Assembly: GCF_900258035.1 (NCBI RefSeq)
Contig: NZ_OGTP01000012.1
Location: forward strand, 107,048 to 171,047
Source of the DNA: Caballeronia novacaledonica
GTDB taxonomy: Bacteria > Pseudomonadota > Gammaproteobacteria > Burkholderiales > Burkholderiaceae
Length of the DNA: 64,000 bases
Reading direction: 5' to 3'
Numbering within the stretch: position 1 is the first letter of the stretch; each line of letters starts with the position of its first letter. Under the pieces are notes generated by a model. The model was not told the DNA's origin. It did no database searches and was given only the letters and a program-made list of their open reading frames with translations. The position numbers and the translations under genes are program-made. Below, piece by piece: positions 29,683 to 40,665 of the stretch.

Positions 29683-29704
29683 AGCCCCCGGAGGTCCAGG
29701 GGCT
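29683..29704 (-). terminator. Terminator-like hairpin between potF and potG
   Basis: On the minus strand AGCCCC and GGGGCT pair around a 9-nt loop, followed by TTTGTTC. It lies about 35 bp after the potF stop. The weak T run suggests partial termination, giving more binding protein than ATPase. Confidence 0.6.
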
Positions 29705-29738
29705 TCGTCGATTCAAAAGAATAACCGGCTTTCGGGGT

Positions 29739-30854
29739 TCATCGGCCGGACTTGAATTCCGTCCAGAGCCGCGTCTGCAGGCGCTGGATTTCAGGCGGCA
29801 GCGGCTTCAGCAGGAACAGCGTCTTGATGACGTCCTGCGGCGGATACACGGCCGGATCGTTCGCGACATCCTTGTCCACGTACTTGCGCGCTTCGAGATT
29901 CGCGCTCGGGTAGTAGACCGCGTTCGTGATCGCGGCGTGAACCTGCGGCGTCTCGATGTAGTTGATCCACTCGTGCGCGGCTTCCTTGTTCTTCGCGTCC
30001 TTCGGGATCGCCATCACGTCGAACCACACGGGCGCGCCGCCCTTCGGAACGTAGTATTCGATCTTGAACGGCTTCTTCGCGTCGACCGCGCGATGCTTCG
30101 CGATCACGACGTCGCCCGACCAGCCGTAGGTGAAGCAGATGTCGCCGCCGACCATGTCGTTGATATAGCCCGACGAGTTGAACTGCGTGATGTACGGGCG
30201 GATTTTTTTCATCATCGCGAGCGCCTCGCGATAGTCGGCCGGATTCGTGCTCATCGGATCCTTGCCGATGTAGTGCAGCGCGGCCGCGAACATCTGGTCG
30301 GGCGCGTCGAGCACCGAGACGCCGCACGCCTTCAGCTTCGAGATGTTCTCGGGCTTGAAGAGGATGTCCCAGTTGTTCAGCTCGGTGTTCGCGCCCAGAA
30401 TCTGTTTGGCCTTGTCGACGTTGTAGCCGAGGCCGGTCGTGCCGTAGGCCCAAGGCACCACGTACTTGTTGCCCGGGTCCGCGCCCTCGACGAGCTTCAT
30501 CAGGTCGGGATCGAGATACTTGAGATTGGGCAGCTTCGACTTGTCGAGCGGCGAGAAGATGTTCGCGGCGATCTGCTTGCCCGCGTAATTGCTCGTCGGC
30601 ACGACGATGTCATAGCCGGAACGGCCGGTGAGGAGCTTGGCCTGAAGGGTGTCGTCGCTGTCGTAGTTGTCGTACTTCACCTTGATGCCGGTCTGCTTGG
30701 TGAAGTTGGGAATCGTGTCCTTCGCGATATAGTCCGACCAGTTGTACACATTCAACTGCGTGTCTTTCGCGGAGGCCGCGAGCGGAGTCAGCATCGCCGC
30801 ACATGCCAGCGCGCCCGCCAGCTTGGCCGTGCGGCCCGCCAGTTTCTGGTTCAT
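29739..30854 (-). CDS. potF: Periplasmic polyamine-binding protein PotF
   Basis: The 371-residue protein has a signal peptide (AGALACAAMLTPLAASA, cleavage near residue 29). The mature part begins LNVYNWSDYIAKDTIPNF, the classic start of PotD/PotF proteins. VVPWAYGTTGLGYN lies near residue 135 and a conserved FTYGWSGDV near residue 245. It delivers putrescine or spermidine to PotGHI. The ATG at 30854 is preceded by AGGGAGAA. The long leader contains a separate strong terminator at 30981-31035. Confidence 0.94.
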   Translation of the reverse strand: MNQKLAGRTAKLAGALACAAMLTPLAASAKDTQLNVYNWSDYIAKDTIPNFTKQTGIKVKYDNYDSDDTLQAKLLTGRSGYDIVVPTSNYAGKQIAANIFSPLDKSKLPNLKYLDPDLMKLVEGADPGNKYVVPWAYGTTGLGYNVDKAKQILGANTELNNWDILFKPENISKLKACGVSVLDAPDQMFAAALHYIGKDPMSTNPADYREALAMMKKIRPYITQFNSSGYINDMVGGDICFTYGWSGDVVIAKHRAVDAKKPFKIEYYVPKGGAPVWFDVMAIPKDAKNKEAAHEWINYIETPQVHAAITNAVYYPSANLEARKYVDKDVANDPAVYPPQDVIKTLFLLKPLPPEIQRLQTRLWTEFKSGR

Positions 30855-30980
30855 TTCGATTCTCCCTTGTTCCGACTTGTCACGATGTCGCGCCGTGCCG
30901 GCCCGGCGCAGTGCCGCATCGCCGAAATGGCCCGCGACTCCCTTAAAACCCCGAAAACTACCATTAAACGCATGCTCGAC

Positions 30981-31035
30981 AAAAAATAAAAAGCCGCGTG
31001 TCGCGCAAAATGCACACGCCCTTGCGCGGCGCGGC
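30981..31035 (-). terminator. Strong minus-strand terminator upstream of potF without an obvious gene
   Basis: On the minus strand an outer stem GCCGCG (30993-30998 with 31030-31035) and an inner 7-bp stem CGCGCAA/TTGCGCG (31002-31008 with 31022-31028) are followed by TTTTTATTTTTT. It lies 127 bp before the potF start. No minus-strand gene precedes it before mntH, which is on the opposite strand. It could be an attenuator in the potF leader or the end of a small RNA. Confidence 0.75.
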
Positions 31036-31371
31036 CAGAGTCTTGTCAGTCGGGCCTCTCGACGGCTTCGCGTCATGCGCGGCCGGCGGGAAAGTGCGCG
31101 CATTTTAGCCCTTAATCGACGCCGGCGGCATCTGATAAAACCACACTCGTCAAAAGGAGACGCAGGCGCGTAAGCCCGCTGCAATGTCATTATTCGCGAT
31201 CGGCCTCCGGCGTCCCGTGAATGGGCGCCCGCGCCTGACGAATAGCCAGCGGAACAGTTGTTGCGAGCCAATTCGACGCGCGCCGCGCAGTGCGGCGTCA
31301 TCTGAACCGGCAACGCGCACGTATACGACTGATACGCCACCGTTGCATCGCTATTCGAGGCCGCCTCCCCC
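31036..31371. other. Intergenic region upstream of mntH
   Basis: The 336-bp stretch between the potF-leader terminator and mntH contains no convincing ORF. On the minus strand a -10-like TAAAAT lies at 31102-31107, without a good -35. No manganese (yybP-type) riboswitch pattern was seen. Confidence 0.4.
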
Positions 31372-32709
31372 ATGAATACCAATCCGTCCGCGCTCGCCCA
31401 GCTTTCCGCCGCGCAATCCGACGCGCAGTCGTCCGCGGCAGGCCGAGAGGACGGGCAACGCTCGCCACGCCCGCGCGGACGCTGGTATTCGTTCGCGGGC
31501 GCGGGCGCGCTCGTCGCGGTGGGCTACATGGATCCCGGCAACTGGGCGACGGCGCTCGCAAGCGGCGCGCGCTACGGCTACTCGCTGCTTTTCGTCGTGC
31601 TGCTCGCGAGCCTGATGGGCATGCTGCTGCAATGGATCGCGTCGCGCGTGGGCGTCGTGACCGGGCGCGATCTCGCGCAGCTCTGCCGCGAGCGCTACAG
31701 CCGGCGCACGACGCTCGCCCTGTGGATCGCATGCGAGATCGCGATCATCGCGTGCGATGTCGCGGAGGTCGTCGGCAGTGCGGTGGCGCTGCAAATGCTC
31801 TTCGGCTTCTCCCTCACGGCGGGCGTGCTGATTTCGGCGGTCGCGACTTTCGCGATGCTTGCGCTGCAAAGCCGCGGCCGGCGTCCGCTGCAGCGCGCGG
31901 TGACGGCGCTGATCTTCTTCGTGAGCTTCTGCTTCGTGGTCGAACTCGCGCTCGCGCATCCGGTCTGGGGCGACGCGCTGCGCGGTTTCGCGCCGTCGCG
32001 CGCGTTGCTGCGGGACGCCGGCATGCTCTGGCTCGCGGCGGGCGTGCTCGGCGCGACGGTGATGCCGCACAACCTCTACCTGCACTCGGCGCTCGTCAAG
32101 GAGCACGCGCACACCCGCGACGATGCCGCGATCGGCTGCGCGCTGCGCGGCGTGAATATCGACACGTTCGGCTCGCTCGGGCTCGCGTTCATCGTCAATG
32201 CGTCGCTGCTCGTGGTCGCGGCGGCGGTGTTCCACGCGACCGGCCATACCGGCGTCGACGATCTCGCCGATGCGCACCGGCTCATCGAGCCGCTCGTCGG
32301 CAGCCATTGGGCGGGCGTCGTGTTCGCCGGCGCCCTGCTCGCCTGCGGCCTGAACGCGACGGTGACCGGCACGCTCGCCGGCCAGGCGGTGATGGAAGGC
32401 TTCCTGCGGCTGAAGATGGCGCGCTGGGCGCGGGCGCTCCTGACGCGCGGCCTCGCGATCGGCCCGGCGCTCGTCGCGGTGGCGAGCTTCGGGCAGCATG
32501 GCTCGAACGCGCTGCTGGTCGCGACGCAGGTCGTGCTGAGCCTGCAATTGCCGCTCGCGGTGATTCCGCTCGTGCGTTTTGCCTCCGACGCCGGGCTGAT
32601 GGGCCGCTGGCGCGTCGCGCGCGTGCCGCTCGCGCTCGCGTGGGCGTGCGCGGGCGTGATCGTCGCGCTGAACGGTGCGATGCTATGGCAGGCGGCGTTT
32701 TCAGGCTGA
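31372..32709 (+). CDS. mntH: Nramp-family divalent metal transporter
   Basis: The 445-residue protein has about 11 membrane helices. The metal-binding motifs of Nramp proteins are present: DPGNWAT in helix 1 near residue 54 and MPHNLYLHSALV in helix 6 near residue 234. It takes up Mn2+ (possibly Fe2+) with protons across the inner membrane. An about 38-residue polar N-terminal tail precedes helix 1. It is a single-gene unit, divergent from potF. Confidence 0.93.
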   Translation: MNTNPSALAQLSAAQSDAQSSAAGREDGQRSPRPRGRWYSFAGAGALVAVGYMDPGNWATALASGARYGYSLLFVVLLASLMGMLLQWIASRVGVVTGRDLAQLCRERYSRRTTLALWIACEIAIIACDVAEVVGSAVALQMLFGFSLTAGVLISAVATFAMLALQSRGRRPLQRAVTALIFFVSFCFVVELALAHPVWGDALRGFAPSRALLRDAGMLWLAAGVLGATVMPHNLYLHSALVKEHAHTRDDAAIGCALRGVNIDTFGSLGLAFIVNASLLVVAAAVFHATGHTGVDDLADAHRLIEPLVGSHWAGVVFAGALLACGLNATVTGTLAGQAVMEGFLRLKMARWARALLTRGLAIGPALVAVASFGQHGSNALLVATQVVLSLQLPLAVIPLVRFASDAGLMGRWRVARVPLALAWACAGVIVALNGAMLWQAAFSG

Positions 32710-32817
32710 AGCCGCGAATTTCGTGTCCGTTTCGTGTCCGTTTCGGGATCGTGGCGCGGCGTGTGCTGTCAGACTGTGTTGCGCCCGCCTCCGCCCCAAA
32801 AACAGGACACGAATCAC

Positions 32818-34071
32818 ATGGCTCAAGGCCCAAGAACAATGTTTCACGCGCGCACGCTCGCGCTTCTTCTCGTCACCGCCGGCGCAAGCGGCGCGGCTCA
32901 TGCGACCGTCGCGGTGCTGCAGCCGGCGCGCGAAGCCGCTGCGTCACAGCCGCTCGAACTGACGCTGCTCTACACCGACGACGACGCGAAACCCCTCACC
33001 GTCGACGTTCCCCGGCAGCTGACCGTGAACCTGACGAACGGCGATCTGCCGCCCGCGCCGCTCACGCTCGAACGCGATCCGACAACGCCGGACCGTCTGC
33101 GTCTCGCGCCCGGGCAATATCGTCGCGTGCGTTTTTCGGCGCCGTGGCCGGATTCGGCGCGCGGCACGGTGAAGATCGATCCGGTCGGCTTCGATGCGTC
33201 GCCGATGCTCGTCACGATCAATCGCGGCGCCACGCAGACTCAGATCGCCGCCGCGGAACAGCGCGAATCGCAGGCGACGACGCCCGCGCAACTCGCGAGC
33301 GCAAGCGCCGCCGCGAACACCGCCGCCGTGCCGACGACCACCAGCGACACGATGCTCTCCGGCCGCTTCTCGACTTTCGAGCCGGTGTACTTCGCGGACG
33401 GCAAGAACGGCGACAATCTCGCGAGATTTCAGTTCAGCTTCAAGTATCGGCTGCATCTGCCCGACGATCCGCGTTCGCGCGGGTTTCTGGACAACCTCTA
33501 CTTCGGCTACACGCAAACGGCGATATGGAATCTCTCCGCCGAGTCCGTGCCGTTTCGCGACATCAGTTTTCAGCCGCAGTTGTTCTACTACGTGGAGGAC
33601 ACCGGCTGGAAGAGTTCGCTTTTCACGCGCATGGGCGTATCGGCGGGTTTTGGACACGAGTCGAACGGCAGGAGCGGCGACGATTCGCGCGCAATCAACA
33701 TCGCGTTCGTGCGCCCGACGTGGGATTTCGGCGATCTGAGCGGCAACCACCTGACGCTTTCGCCGAAGTTCTATTACTACCTGTCGAAGTCGGGCAACGA
33801 GGATATCGCGGACTATCGCGGCTACGTGGACTTTCTCGTGAAGTACGGCAGCCCGGACGGCTGGCAGCTCGCGACGACGCTGCGCAAAGGCACGAAGCAC
33901 TGGTACGGCAGCGTGGATTCGCAGTTGACGTACCCGCTCGCGAAGCTGATCGGCAGTGCGTGGGGCGGCTACCTGTTCGTGAGCTATTTCAACGGCTACG
34001 GCGAGGACATTCTCGATTACAACCAGCGACATCATTGGATCGCGCGGATAGGCTACAGTATCGCGCGATGA
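32818..34071 (+). CDS. pldA: Outer-membrane phospholipase A
   Basis: The 417-residue precursor has a signal peptide (RTLALLLVTAGASGAAHA). A Thr/Pro-rich domain of about 170 residues follows, then a 12-strand beta-barrel with the OMPLA motif GHESNGRSGDDSRAIN near residue 280, where His and Ser of HESNG are the catalytic pair. It ends in an aromatic-containing strand (HHWIARIGYSIAR). OMPLA hydrolyses phospholipids that reach the outer leaflet. ATG 32818 was chosen for its AGGAC site; ATG 32839 is an alternative that also leaves a signal peptide. The N-terminal extension before the barrel is longer than in E. coli. Confidence 0.9.
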   Translation: MAQGPRTMFHARTLALLLVTAGASGAAHATVAVLQPAREAAASQPLELTLLYTDDDAKPLTVDVPRQLTVNLTNGDLPPAPLTLERDPTTPDRLRLAPGQYRRVRFSAPWPDSARGTVKIDPVGFDASPMLVTINRGATQTQIAAAEQRESQATTPAQLASASAAANTAAVPTTTSDTMLSGRFSTFEPVYFADGKNGDNLARFQFSFKYRLHLPDDPRSRGFLDNLYFGYTQTAIWNLSAESVPFRDISFQPQLFYYVEDTGWKSSLFTRMGVSAGFGHESNGRSGDDSRAINIAFVRPTWDFGDLSGNHLTLSPKFYYYLSKSGNEDIADYRGYVDFLVKYGSPDGWQLATTLRKGTKHWYGSVDSQLTYPLAKLIGSAWGGYLFVSYFNGYGEDILDYNQRHHWIARIGYSIAR

Positions 34072-34142
34072 GTTTTTTTACGAATTTGAACGCCGCGTTG
34101 CCGCCCTCTTTTCCCGGCGACGACGCGGCCACGAGTTAGCCA

Positions 34143-34346
34143 ATGTCTTCGAATCTCCACGACCTGCCCGACAGCCCCTGTATCGGCGTGTGCTCCACGC
34201 TTTTCGACGAAGTCTGCAAAGGCTGCGGCCGCACGGCCGGCGAAGTGTCCAACTGGGTTTTCCTCAACGACGAGGAAAAGCGCGCGATCTGGGCGCGCAT
34301 CACGCGCGAGGGCACGGCGATGCGGTTTCGGTACGACAAGCTCTGA
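34143..34346 (+). CDS. DUF1289 family small protein
   Basis: The 67-residue protein has the DUF1289 cysteine pattern SPCIGVCSTLFDEVCKGCGR (residues about 11-30) and a following W/E helix. It is probably a zinc-binding cytoplasmic protein of unknown role. It lies about 70 bp after pldA in the same direction and ends at a bidirectional terminator. Confidence 0.9.
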   Translation: MSSNLHDLPDSPCIGVCSTLFDEVCKGCGRTAGEVSNWVFLNDEEKRAIWARITREGTAMRFRYDKL

Positions 34347-34351
34347 TACAA

Positions 34352-34387
34352 CGAAAAAGCGGCCCGCTCTTTCGAGACGGGCCGCTT
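34352..34387. terminator. Bidirectional terminator between the DUF1289 gene and ybiT
   Basis: A 10-bp stem AAGCGGCCCG/CGGGCCGCTT (34357-34366 with 34378-34387) lies between convergent genes. On the minus strand it is followed by TTTTTCG, so it best serves ybiT. Confidence 0.88.
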
Positions 34388-34412
34388 CGCAAAGCTGGCG
34401 CGAGGCCGGTGA

Positions 34413-36005
<1,593 letters not shown>

Positions 36006-36176
36006 GGCGCGTCCTTTTGAATGGGGTACGACGAAAAACCTGAGATTTTAGCAGAATTTGGCGGCATTTTAAGCCCGCAGTCCGGACTCCGTCTCTGCCA
36101 AAAGCAACGGGGCGCGGCCATCGAGCCGCACCCCGTTTGCGTCTGACGGAATCCGCGCGAGGCGGAGAGCGTCTTC

Positions 36177-37622
36177 CTATGTGCGCTCGGCGATGAACGC
36201 CTTCACCACGCCCGCATCCGCTGGAACGATATCGAACCTTTGTGGCAGTTTTTCAAGTCCCGCGAAGGCGGCGGGACGCTCCGGCTCGCGATTCAGCGCC
36301 TCGCGGATCGTTTCACCGAACTTGATCGGCTGGGCGGTTTCCAGAACGATCATCGGGACGCCCGGCTTCAGGTTCTCGCGCGCGACCTTCACGCCGTCGG
36401 CGGTATGCGTGTCGATCATCGTCTGATAGCGTTCGAACACGTCGCGGATGGTCGTCACGCGGTCGTCGTGATCGCTCTTGCCCGACACGAAGCCGAACTC
36501 CTTCACCCGCGCGAAATCGCCGCTCGCCGCGAGATCGAAGCCGCCCTTCTCTTCCACATCGCGAAAGAGTTGCAGCACGCGCGCCGGATCGCGGCCGAGC
36601 AGGTCGTACACGAAGCGCTCGAAGTTCGACGCCTTCGAGATATCCATGCTCGGCGACGTCGTGTGATACGTCTCCGCCGCGCCGCGCACGCGATACACGC
36701 CGGTTTTGAAGAACTCGTCGAGCACGTCGTTCTCGTTGGTCGCGACGACGAGCTGGTCGATCGGCAAGCCCATCATGCGCGCGATGTGCCCCGCGCACAC
36801 ATTGCCGAAGTTGCCCGACGGCACCGTGAACGACACGCGTTCGTCGTTGCTCTGCGTCGCGGCGAAATAGCCCTTGAAGTAGTACACGACCTGCGCGACG
36901 ACGCGCGCCCAGTTGATCGAATTGACCGTGCCGATCTTGTGCTTCGCCTTGTAGGCGTGATCGTTCGATACGGCCTTGACGATATCCTGACAGTTGTCGA
37001 AATTGCCTTCGACCGCCAGATTGAAGATGTTCGGGTCTTGCAGCGAGAACATCTGCGCGGTCTGGAATGCGCTCATCTTCCTGTGCGGCGACAGCATGAA
37101 GACGCGCACGCCGGTCTTGCCGCGCATCGCGTATTCGGCGGCGCTGCCGGTGTCGCCCGACGTCGCGCCGAGGATGTTCAGCTCCTCGCCGTGCTTCGCC
37201 AGCGCGTACTCGAAGAGATTGCCGAGCAGTTGCATCGCCATGTCCTTGAAGGCGAGCGTCGGGCCGTTCGAGAGTTCCAGCAGCGACAGCGTCGTGCCGT
37301 TTTCTTCGCCGAGCGTCTTGAGCGGCGTGATCTGCACGGCGCTCTCTTCGTGGCGCACGTTGCTGTACGCCTGCGCGGTGTAGGTCTTGCGCGTGAGCGA
37401 GCGCAGCTCTTCGGCGGGAATGTCGTCGCTGAACTTCGACAGCACTTCGAACGCGAGATCCGCGTACGACAGCGTGCGCCAGCGCGCGAGTTCATCGGCT
37501 GACACGCGCGGATATTCCGCCGGCAGATACAGCCCGCCGTCTTTCGCCAGGCCGCCGAGAAGAATGTCCGAGAACGTGTGGCGCTCGTTGCTGCCGGCGC
37601 CGCGCGTCGATATGTAGTTCAT
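36177..37622 (-). CDS. thrC: Threonine synthase
   Basis: The 481-residue PLP enzyme of the long ThrC type (MNYISTRGAGSNERHTFSDI) has the Schiff-base Lys in LAFKDMAMQLLGNLF near residue 125 and the phosphate loop GATSGDTGSAAEYA. It makes threonine from phosphohomoserine. It lies 11 bp after hom on the same strand and ends the alaA-hom-thrC series. No homoserine kinase gene is present in the window. Confidence 0.96.
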   Translation of the reverse strand: MNYISTRGAGSNERHTFSDILLGGLAKDGGLYLPAEYPRVSADELARWRTLSYADLAFEVLSKFSDDIPAEELRSLTRKTYTAQAYSNVRHEESAVQITPLKTLGEENGTTLSLLELSNGPTLAFKDMAMQLLGNLFEYALAKHGEELNILGATSGDTGSAAEYAMRGKTGVRVFMLSPHRKMSAFQTAQMFSLQDPNIFNLAVEGNFDNCQDIVKAVSNDHAYKAKHKIGTVNSINWARVVAQVVYYFKGYFAATQSNDERVSFTVPSGNFGNVCAGHIARMMGLPIDQLVVATNENDVLDEFFKTGVYRVRGAAETYHTTSPSMDISKASNFERFVYDLLGRDPARVLQLFRDVEEKGGFDLAASGDFARVKEFGFVSGKSDHDDRVTTIRDVFERYQTMIDTHTADGVKVARENLKPGVPMIVLETAQPIKFGETIREALNREPERPAAFAGLEKLPQRFDIVPADAGVVKAFIAERT

Positions 37623-37633
37623 CGTGCTTGCCC

Positions 37634-38956
37634 TTAGTTGAGCGCTTCCATGCGCAGCTTCGTCACCTTCGAGACCACCGTGGACAACGCTTCGATCTCC
37701 GCGATCGCCGCGTTCACGTTCTTTTCCAGCGTCTCGTGCGTGATGAGGATGATGTCCGTCTCGCCCTTGTTGGCGCCGTCCACTTCTTCCGATTCCTTCT
37801 GCAGCAACGCGTCGATGGAAATGGCCTTGTCGGCGAGAATGCGCGTGATGTTCGCGAGCACGCCCGTCACGTCCGCGACGCGCAGGCGCAGATAGTAGCC
37901 GCTCGTCACTTCGTCGATCGGCAAGATCGGCGTGTTCGACAGGCTCTCCGGCTGGAACGCCAGATGCGGCACGCGATGCTCCGGATCGGCCGTGTGCAGG
38001 CGCGTCACGTCGACGAGATCGGCGACCACGGCGGAAGCGGTCGGCTCCGCGCCCGCGCCCTTGCCGTAGTACAGCGTGGTGCCGACCGCATCGCCATGCA
38101 CGACGACCGCGTTCATCGCGCCTTCCACATTGGCGAGCAGGCGTTTGGCGGGAATCAGCGTCGGATGCGTGCGCAATTCGATGCCCTTCTCCGTGCGCCG
38201 CGCGATGCCGAGCAGCTTGATGCGATAGCCGAGGTCTTCGGCGTAGCGAATGTCGATGGCCGCCAGCTTGCTGATGCCCTCCACGTACGCGCGATCGAAC
38301 TGCACCGGCACGCCGAACGCGATCGCGCTCATGATCGTGACCTTGTGCGCGGCGTCGACGCCTTCGATATCGAAGGTCGGATCGGCTTCGGCGTAACCGA
38401 GCTCTTGCGCGGCCTTCAGCGCGGTCGCGAAGTCGAGGCCGCGGTCGCGCATCTCCGAGAGAATGTAGTTCGTCGTGCCGTTGATGATGCCCGCGATGTA
38501 CTCGATGCGGTTCGCCGTCAGCCCTTCGCGCAGCGCCTTGATGATCGGAATGCCGCCCGCCACCGCCGCTTCGAACGCGACCATCACGCCCTTCGCGCGC
38601 GCGGCTTCGAAAATCTCCGTGCCGTGCACCGCGAGCAGCGCCTTGTTGGCCGTCACGACATGCTTGCCGCTCGCGATCGCGCGCAGCACCAGCTCGCGCG
38701 CGAAGCCCGTGCCGCCGATCATTTCGCACACGATGTCGATGGAAGGATCGTCGACGACCGCGTTGAAGTCGTCCGTCACCGCGATGCCTTCCTGCTTCGC
38801 GGCTTCGGCCTTCGACGGCGTGCGCACCGCGACGCGCGCGATTTCGATGCCGCGTCCCGCGCGTCGTTTGATTTCTTCCTGGTTACGGCGCAGCACCGTG
38901 AAGGTGCCGTTGCCGACCGTGCCGAAGCCCAAGAGTCCTACTTTGATCGGTTCCAT
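37634..38956 (-). CDS. hom: Homoserine dehydrogenase
   Basis: The 440-residue enzyme has the NAD(P)-binding pattern VGLLGFGTVGNGT at residues 6-18. The catalytic domain holds ANKALLAVHG and GIINGTTNYILSEM near residue 170, and a C-terminal ACT domain (YLRLRVADVTGVLANITRIL near residue 355) probably gives feedback control by threonine. A longer in-frame opening exists; ATG 38956 matches the family start. It is 25 bp downstream of alaA and 11 bp upstream of thrC. Confidence 0.96.
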   Translation of the reverse strand: MEPIKVGLLGFGTVGNGTFTVLRRNQEEIKRRAGRGIEIARVAVRTPSKAEAAKQEGIAVTDDFNAVVDDPSIDIVCEMIGGTGFARELVLRAIASGKHVVTANKALLAVHGTEIFEAARAKGVMVAFEAAVAGGIPIIKALREGLTANRIEYIAGIINGTTNYILSEMRDRGLDFATALKAAQELGYAEADPTFDIEGVDAAHKVTIMSAIAFGVPVQFDRAYVEGISKLAAIDIRYAEDLGYRIKLLGIARRTEKGIELRTHPTLIPAKRLLANVEGAMNAVVVHGDAVGTTLYYGKGAGAEPTASAVVADLVDVTRLHTADPEHRVPHLAFQPESLSNTPILPIDEVTSGYYLRLRVADVTGVLANITRILADKAISIDALLQKESEEVDGANKGETDIILITHETLEKNVNAAIAEIEALSTVVSKVTKLRMEALN

Positions 38957-38981
38957 GCAGCGCGAGTCTTTAAAAAGGGGA

Positions 38982-40220
38982 TTAAGCGGAATGCCGTTTG
39001 CGATAGCCGTCGAGGAAACGCGCGATGCGGTTGATCGAATCCGCGAGATCGTCGACGTTCGGCAGGAAGACCACGCGGAAGTGATCCGGTGTCGGCCAGT
39101 TGAAGCCCGTGCCCTGCACCAGCAGCACACGTTCTTCGAGCAGCAAATCGGTGATGAACTGCTGGTCGTCCTGGATCGGGTACATCTTCGGGTCGAGCTT
39201 CGGGAACATGTAGAGCGCCGCGTGCGGCTTCACGCAGGTTACGCCCGGAATGGCCGTGAGCATGTCGTAGGCGAGCTCGCGCTGCTTGTAGAGGCGGCCG
39301 CCCGGCACGATCAGGTCGTTGATGCTCTGATAGCCGCCGAGCGCGGTCTGGATCGCGTACTGGCCGGGCACGTTCGGGCACAGGCGCATCGACGCGAGAA
39401 TGCCGAGCCCTTCCAGATAGTCTTTCGCGCGGCGGCGGTTCTCTTCGATCAGCCCGGAAATCGCCATCCAGCCCGCGCGATAACCGCACGAACGGTAGCT
39501 CTTCGACAGGCTGTTGAACGTGACCGTGACCACGTCTTCGGACAGCGCGGCCATCGACGTGTGCGGCTGGCCGTCATAGACGATCTTGTCGTAGACCTCG
39601 TCCGCAAAAATGATGAGACCGTGCTCGCGCGCAATCGCGATCAGCTCGCGCAACAGCTCGTCCGAATACAGCGCGCCCGTCGGGTTGTTCGGGTTGATGA
39701 CGACGAGCGCCTTGGTGTTCGGCGTGATTTTCGCGCGGATGTCGTCGAGATCGGGCATCCAGCCGTTGCTCTCGTCGCACATGTAATGGCGCGGCGTACC
39801 CGACGACAAACTCACCGCCGCCGTCCACAGCGGATAATCCGGCGCGGGCAGGAGCACTTCGTCGCCGTCGTTCAGGAGCGCCTGCATCGCCATCACGATG
39901 AGCTCGGACGCGCCGTTGCCGATGTAGATATCGTCCAGTTCGACGCCCGTTACGCCCTTTTGCTGCGTGTAATGCATGATCGCCTTGCGCGCGGCGAACA
40001 CGCCCTTCGAATCCGAGTAGCCCGACGATCCCGGCAGGTTGCGGATCATGTCCTGAATGATCTCGTCCGGCGCCTCGAAACCGAACGGCGCCAGATTGCC
40101 GATGTTCAGCTTGATGATGCGGTGGCCTTCCTCTTCGAGGCGCTTCGCGTGTTCGAGCACGGGCCCGCGAATGTCGTAGCAGACGTTTTGCAGCTTGTTG
40201 GATTTGAGAATCGGTTTCAC
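38982..40220 (-). CDS. alaA: Alanine aminotransferase AlaA
   Basis: The 412-residue class I aminotransferase (GTG start) resembles E. coli AlaA/YfbQ closely along its length. It has SNKLQNVCYDIRGPVLEHAK at the start, VINPNNPTGALYS near residue 175, and the PLP Lys in TFNSLSKSYRSCGYRAGWM near residue 240. It makes alanine from pyruvate and glutamate. It heads the alaA-hom-thrC series, with 25 bp before hom. Co-transcription of pyruvate-alanine and threonine genes is typical of Burkholderiaceae. Confidence 0.93.
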   Translation of the reverse strand: MKPILKSNKLQNVCYDIRGPVLEHAKRLEEEGHRIIKLNIGNLAPFGFEAPDEIIQDMIRNLPGSSGYSDSKGVFAARKAIMHYTQQKGVTGVELDDIYIGNGASELIVMAMQALLNDGDEVLLPAPDYPLWTAAVSLSSGTPRHYMCDESNGWMPDLDDIRAKITPNTKALVVINPNNPTGALYSDELLRELIAIAREHGLIIFADEVYDKIVYDGQPHTSMAALSEDVVTVTFNSLSKSYRSCGYRAGWMAISGLIEENRRRAKDYLEGLGILASMRLCPNVPGQYAIQTALGGYQSINDLIVPGGRLYKQRELAYDMLTAIPGVTCVKPHAALYMFPKLDPKMYPIQDDQQFITDLLLEERVLLVQGTGFNWPTPDHFRVVFLPNVDDLADSINRIARFLDGYRKRHSA

Positions 40221-40665
40221 GGCTGGCGCTCTGGGTCTGGGTGTTGATGCGGACTGGTTGCTCTGATGTCGATCAGGCGCGGCTCGGCATTCGGACGGAC
40301 AGCCTCGCGCGCAAACAGCGGACGGGCACGGCGAAGAAAACCGGGTTTGAAGCCTGAAGGCGGCTCGCCCGGACGACTCGCGCGTTCCCGAGCGCCGAAC
40401 GATGCATTTTAGACGCCGCGCCAGGTAGGGCTTGGGCGATGCGGACCGGATTGCGTATCGAAGGCGGCTTGTGGCGGCACGCGAGCGCAACGGAACGGCG
40501 CACGAGCGAGCCCGGCAGCCGAAAAGTTATAATTTACTGATTATGGCCCGGTTCCGCAATGCACCAAAGGAACGCGTCTGCCCCGTCCCGGACCGATGTG
40601 CGCAGACCGCGCTCTTCGCCGCGGCAAACGCCGGGTCGCCATTCTTTCTCTTGCGGATCATCGTT
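40221..40665. promoter_or_regulatory. Divergent intergenic region of alaA and the Mth938-like gene
   Basis: In this 445-bp region a perfect -10 TATAAT lies at 40528-40533 on the plus strand, without a clear -35 at the usual distance. It would start a transcript near 40540 with a leader of about 125 nt for the Mth938-like gene. No other gene or terminator is evident. Confidence 0.45.

Noticed and set aside
29611..29738. Extra gene between potF and potG
   Set aside because: Only 128 bp with a terminator-like hairpin and no credible frame.
31290..34139. 949-codon open frame on the plus strand
   Set aside because: Another frame of mntH and pldA joined; Arg/Ala-rich, no domains.
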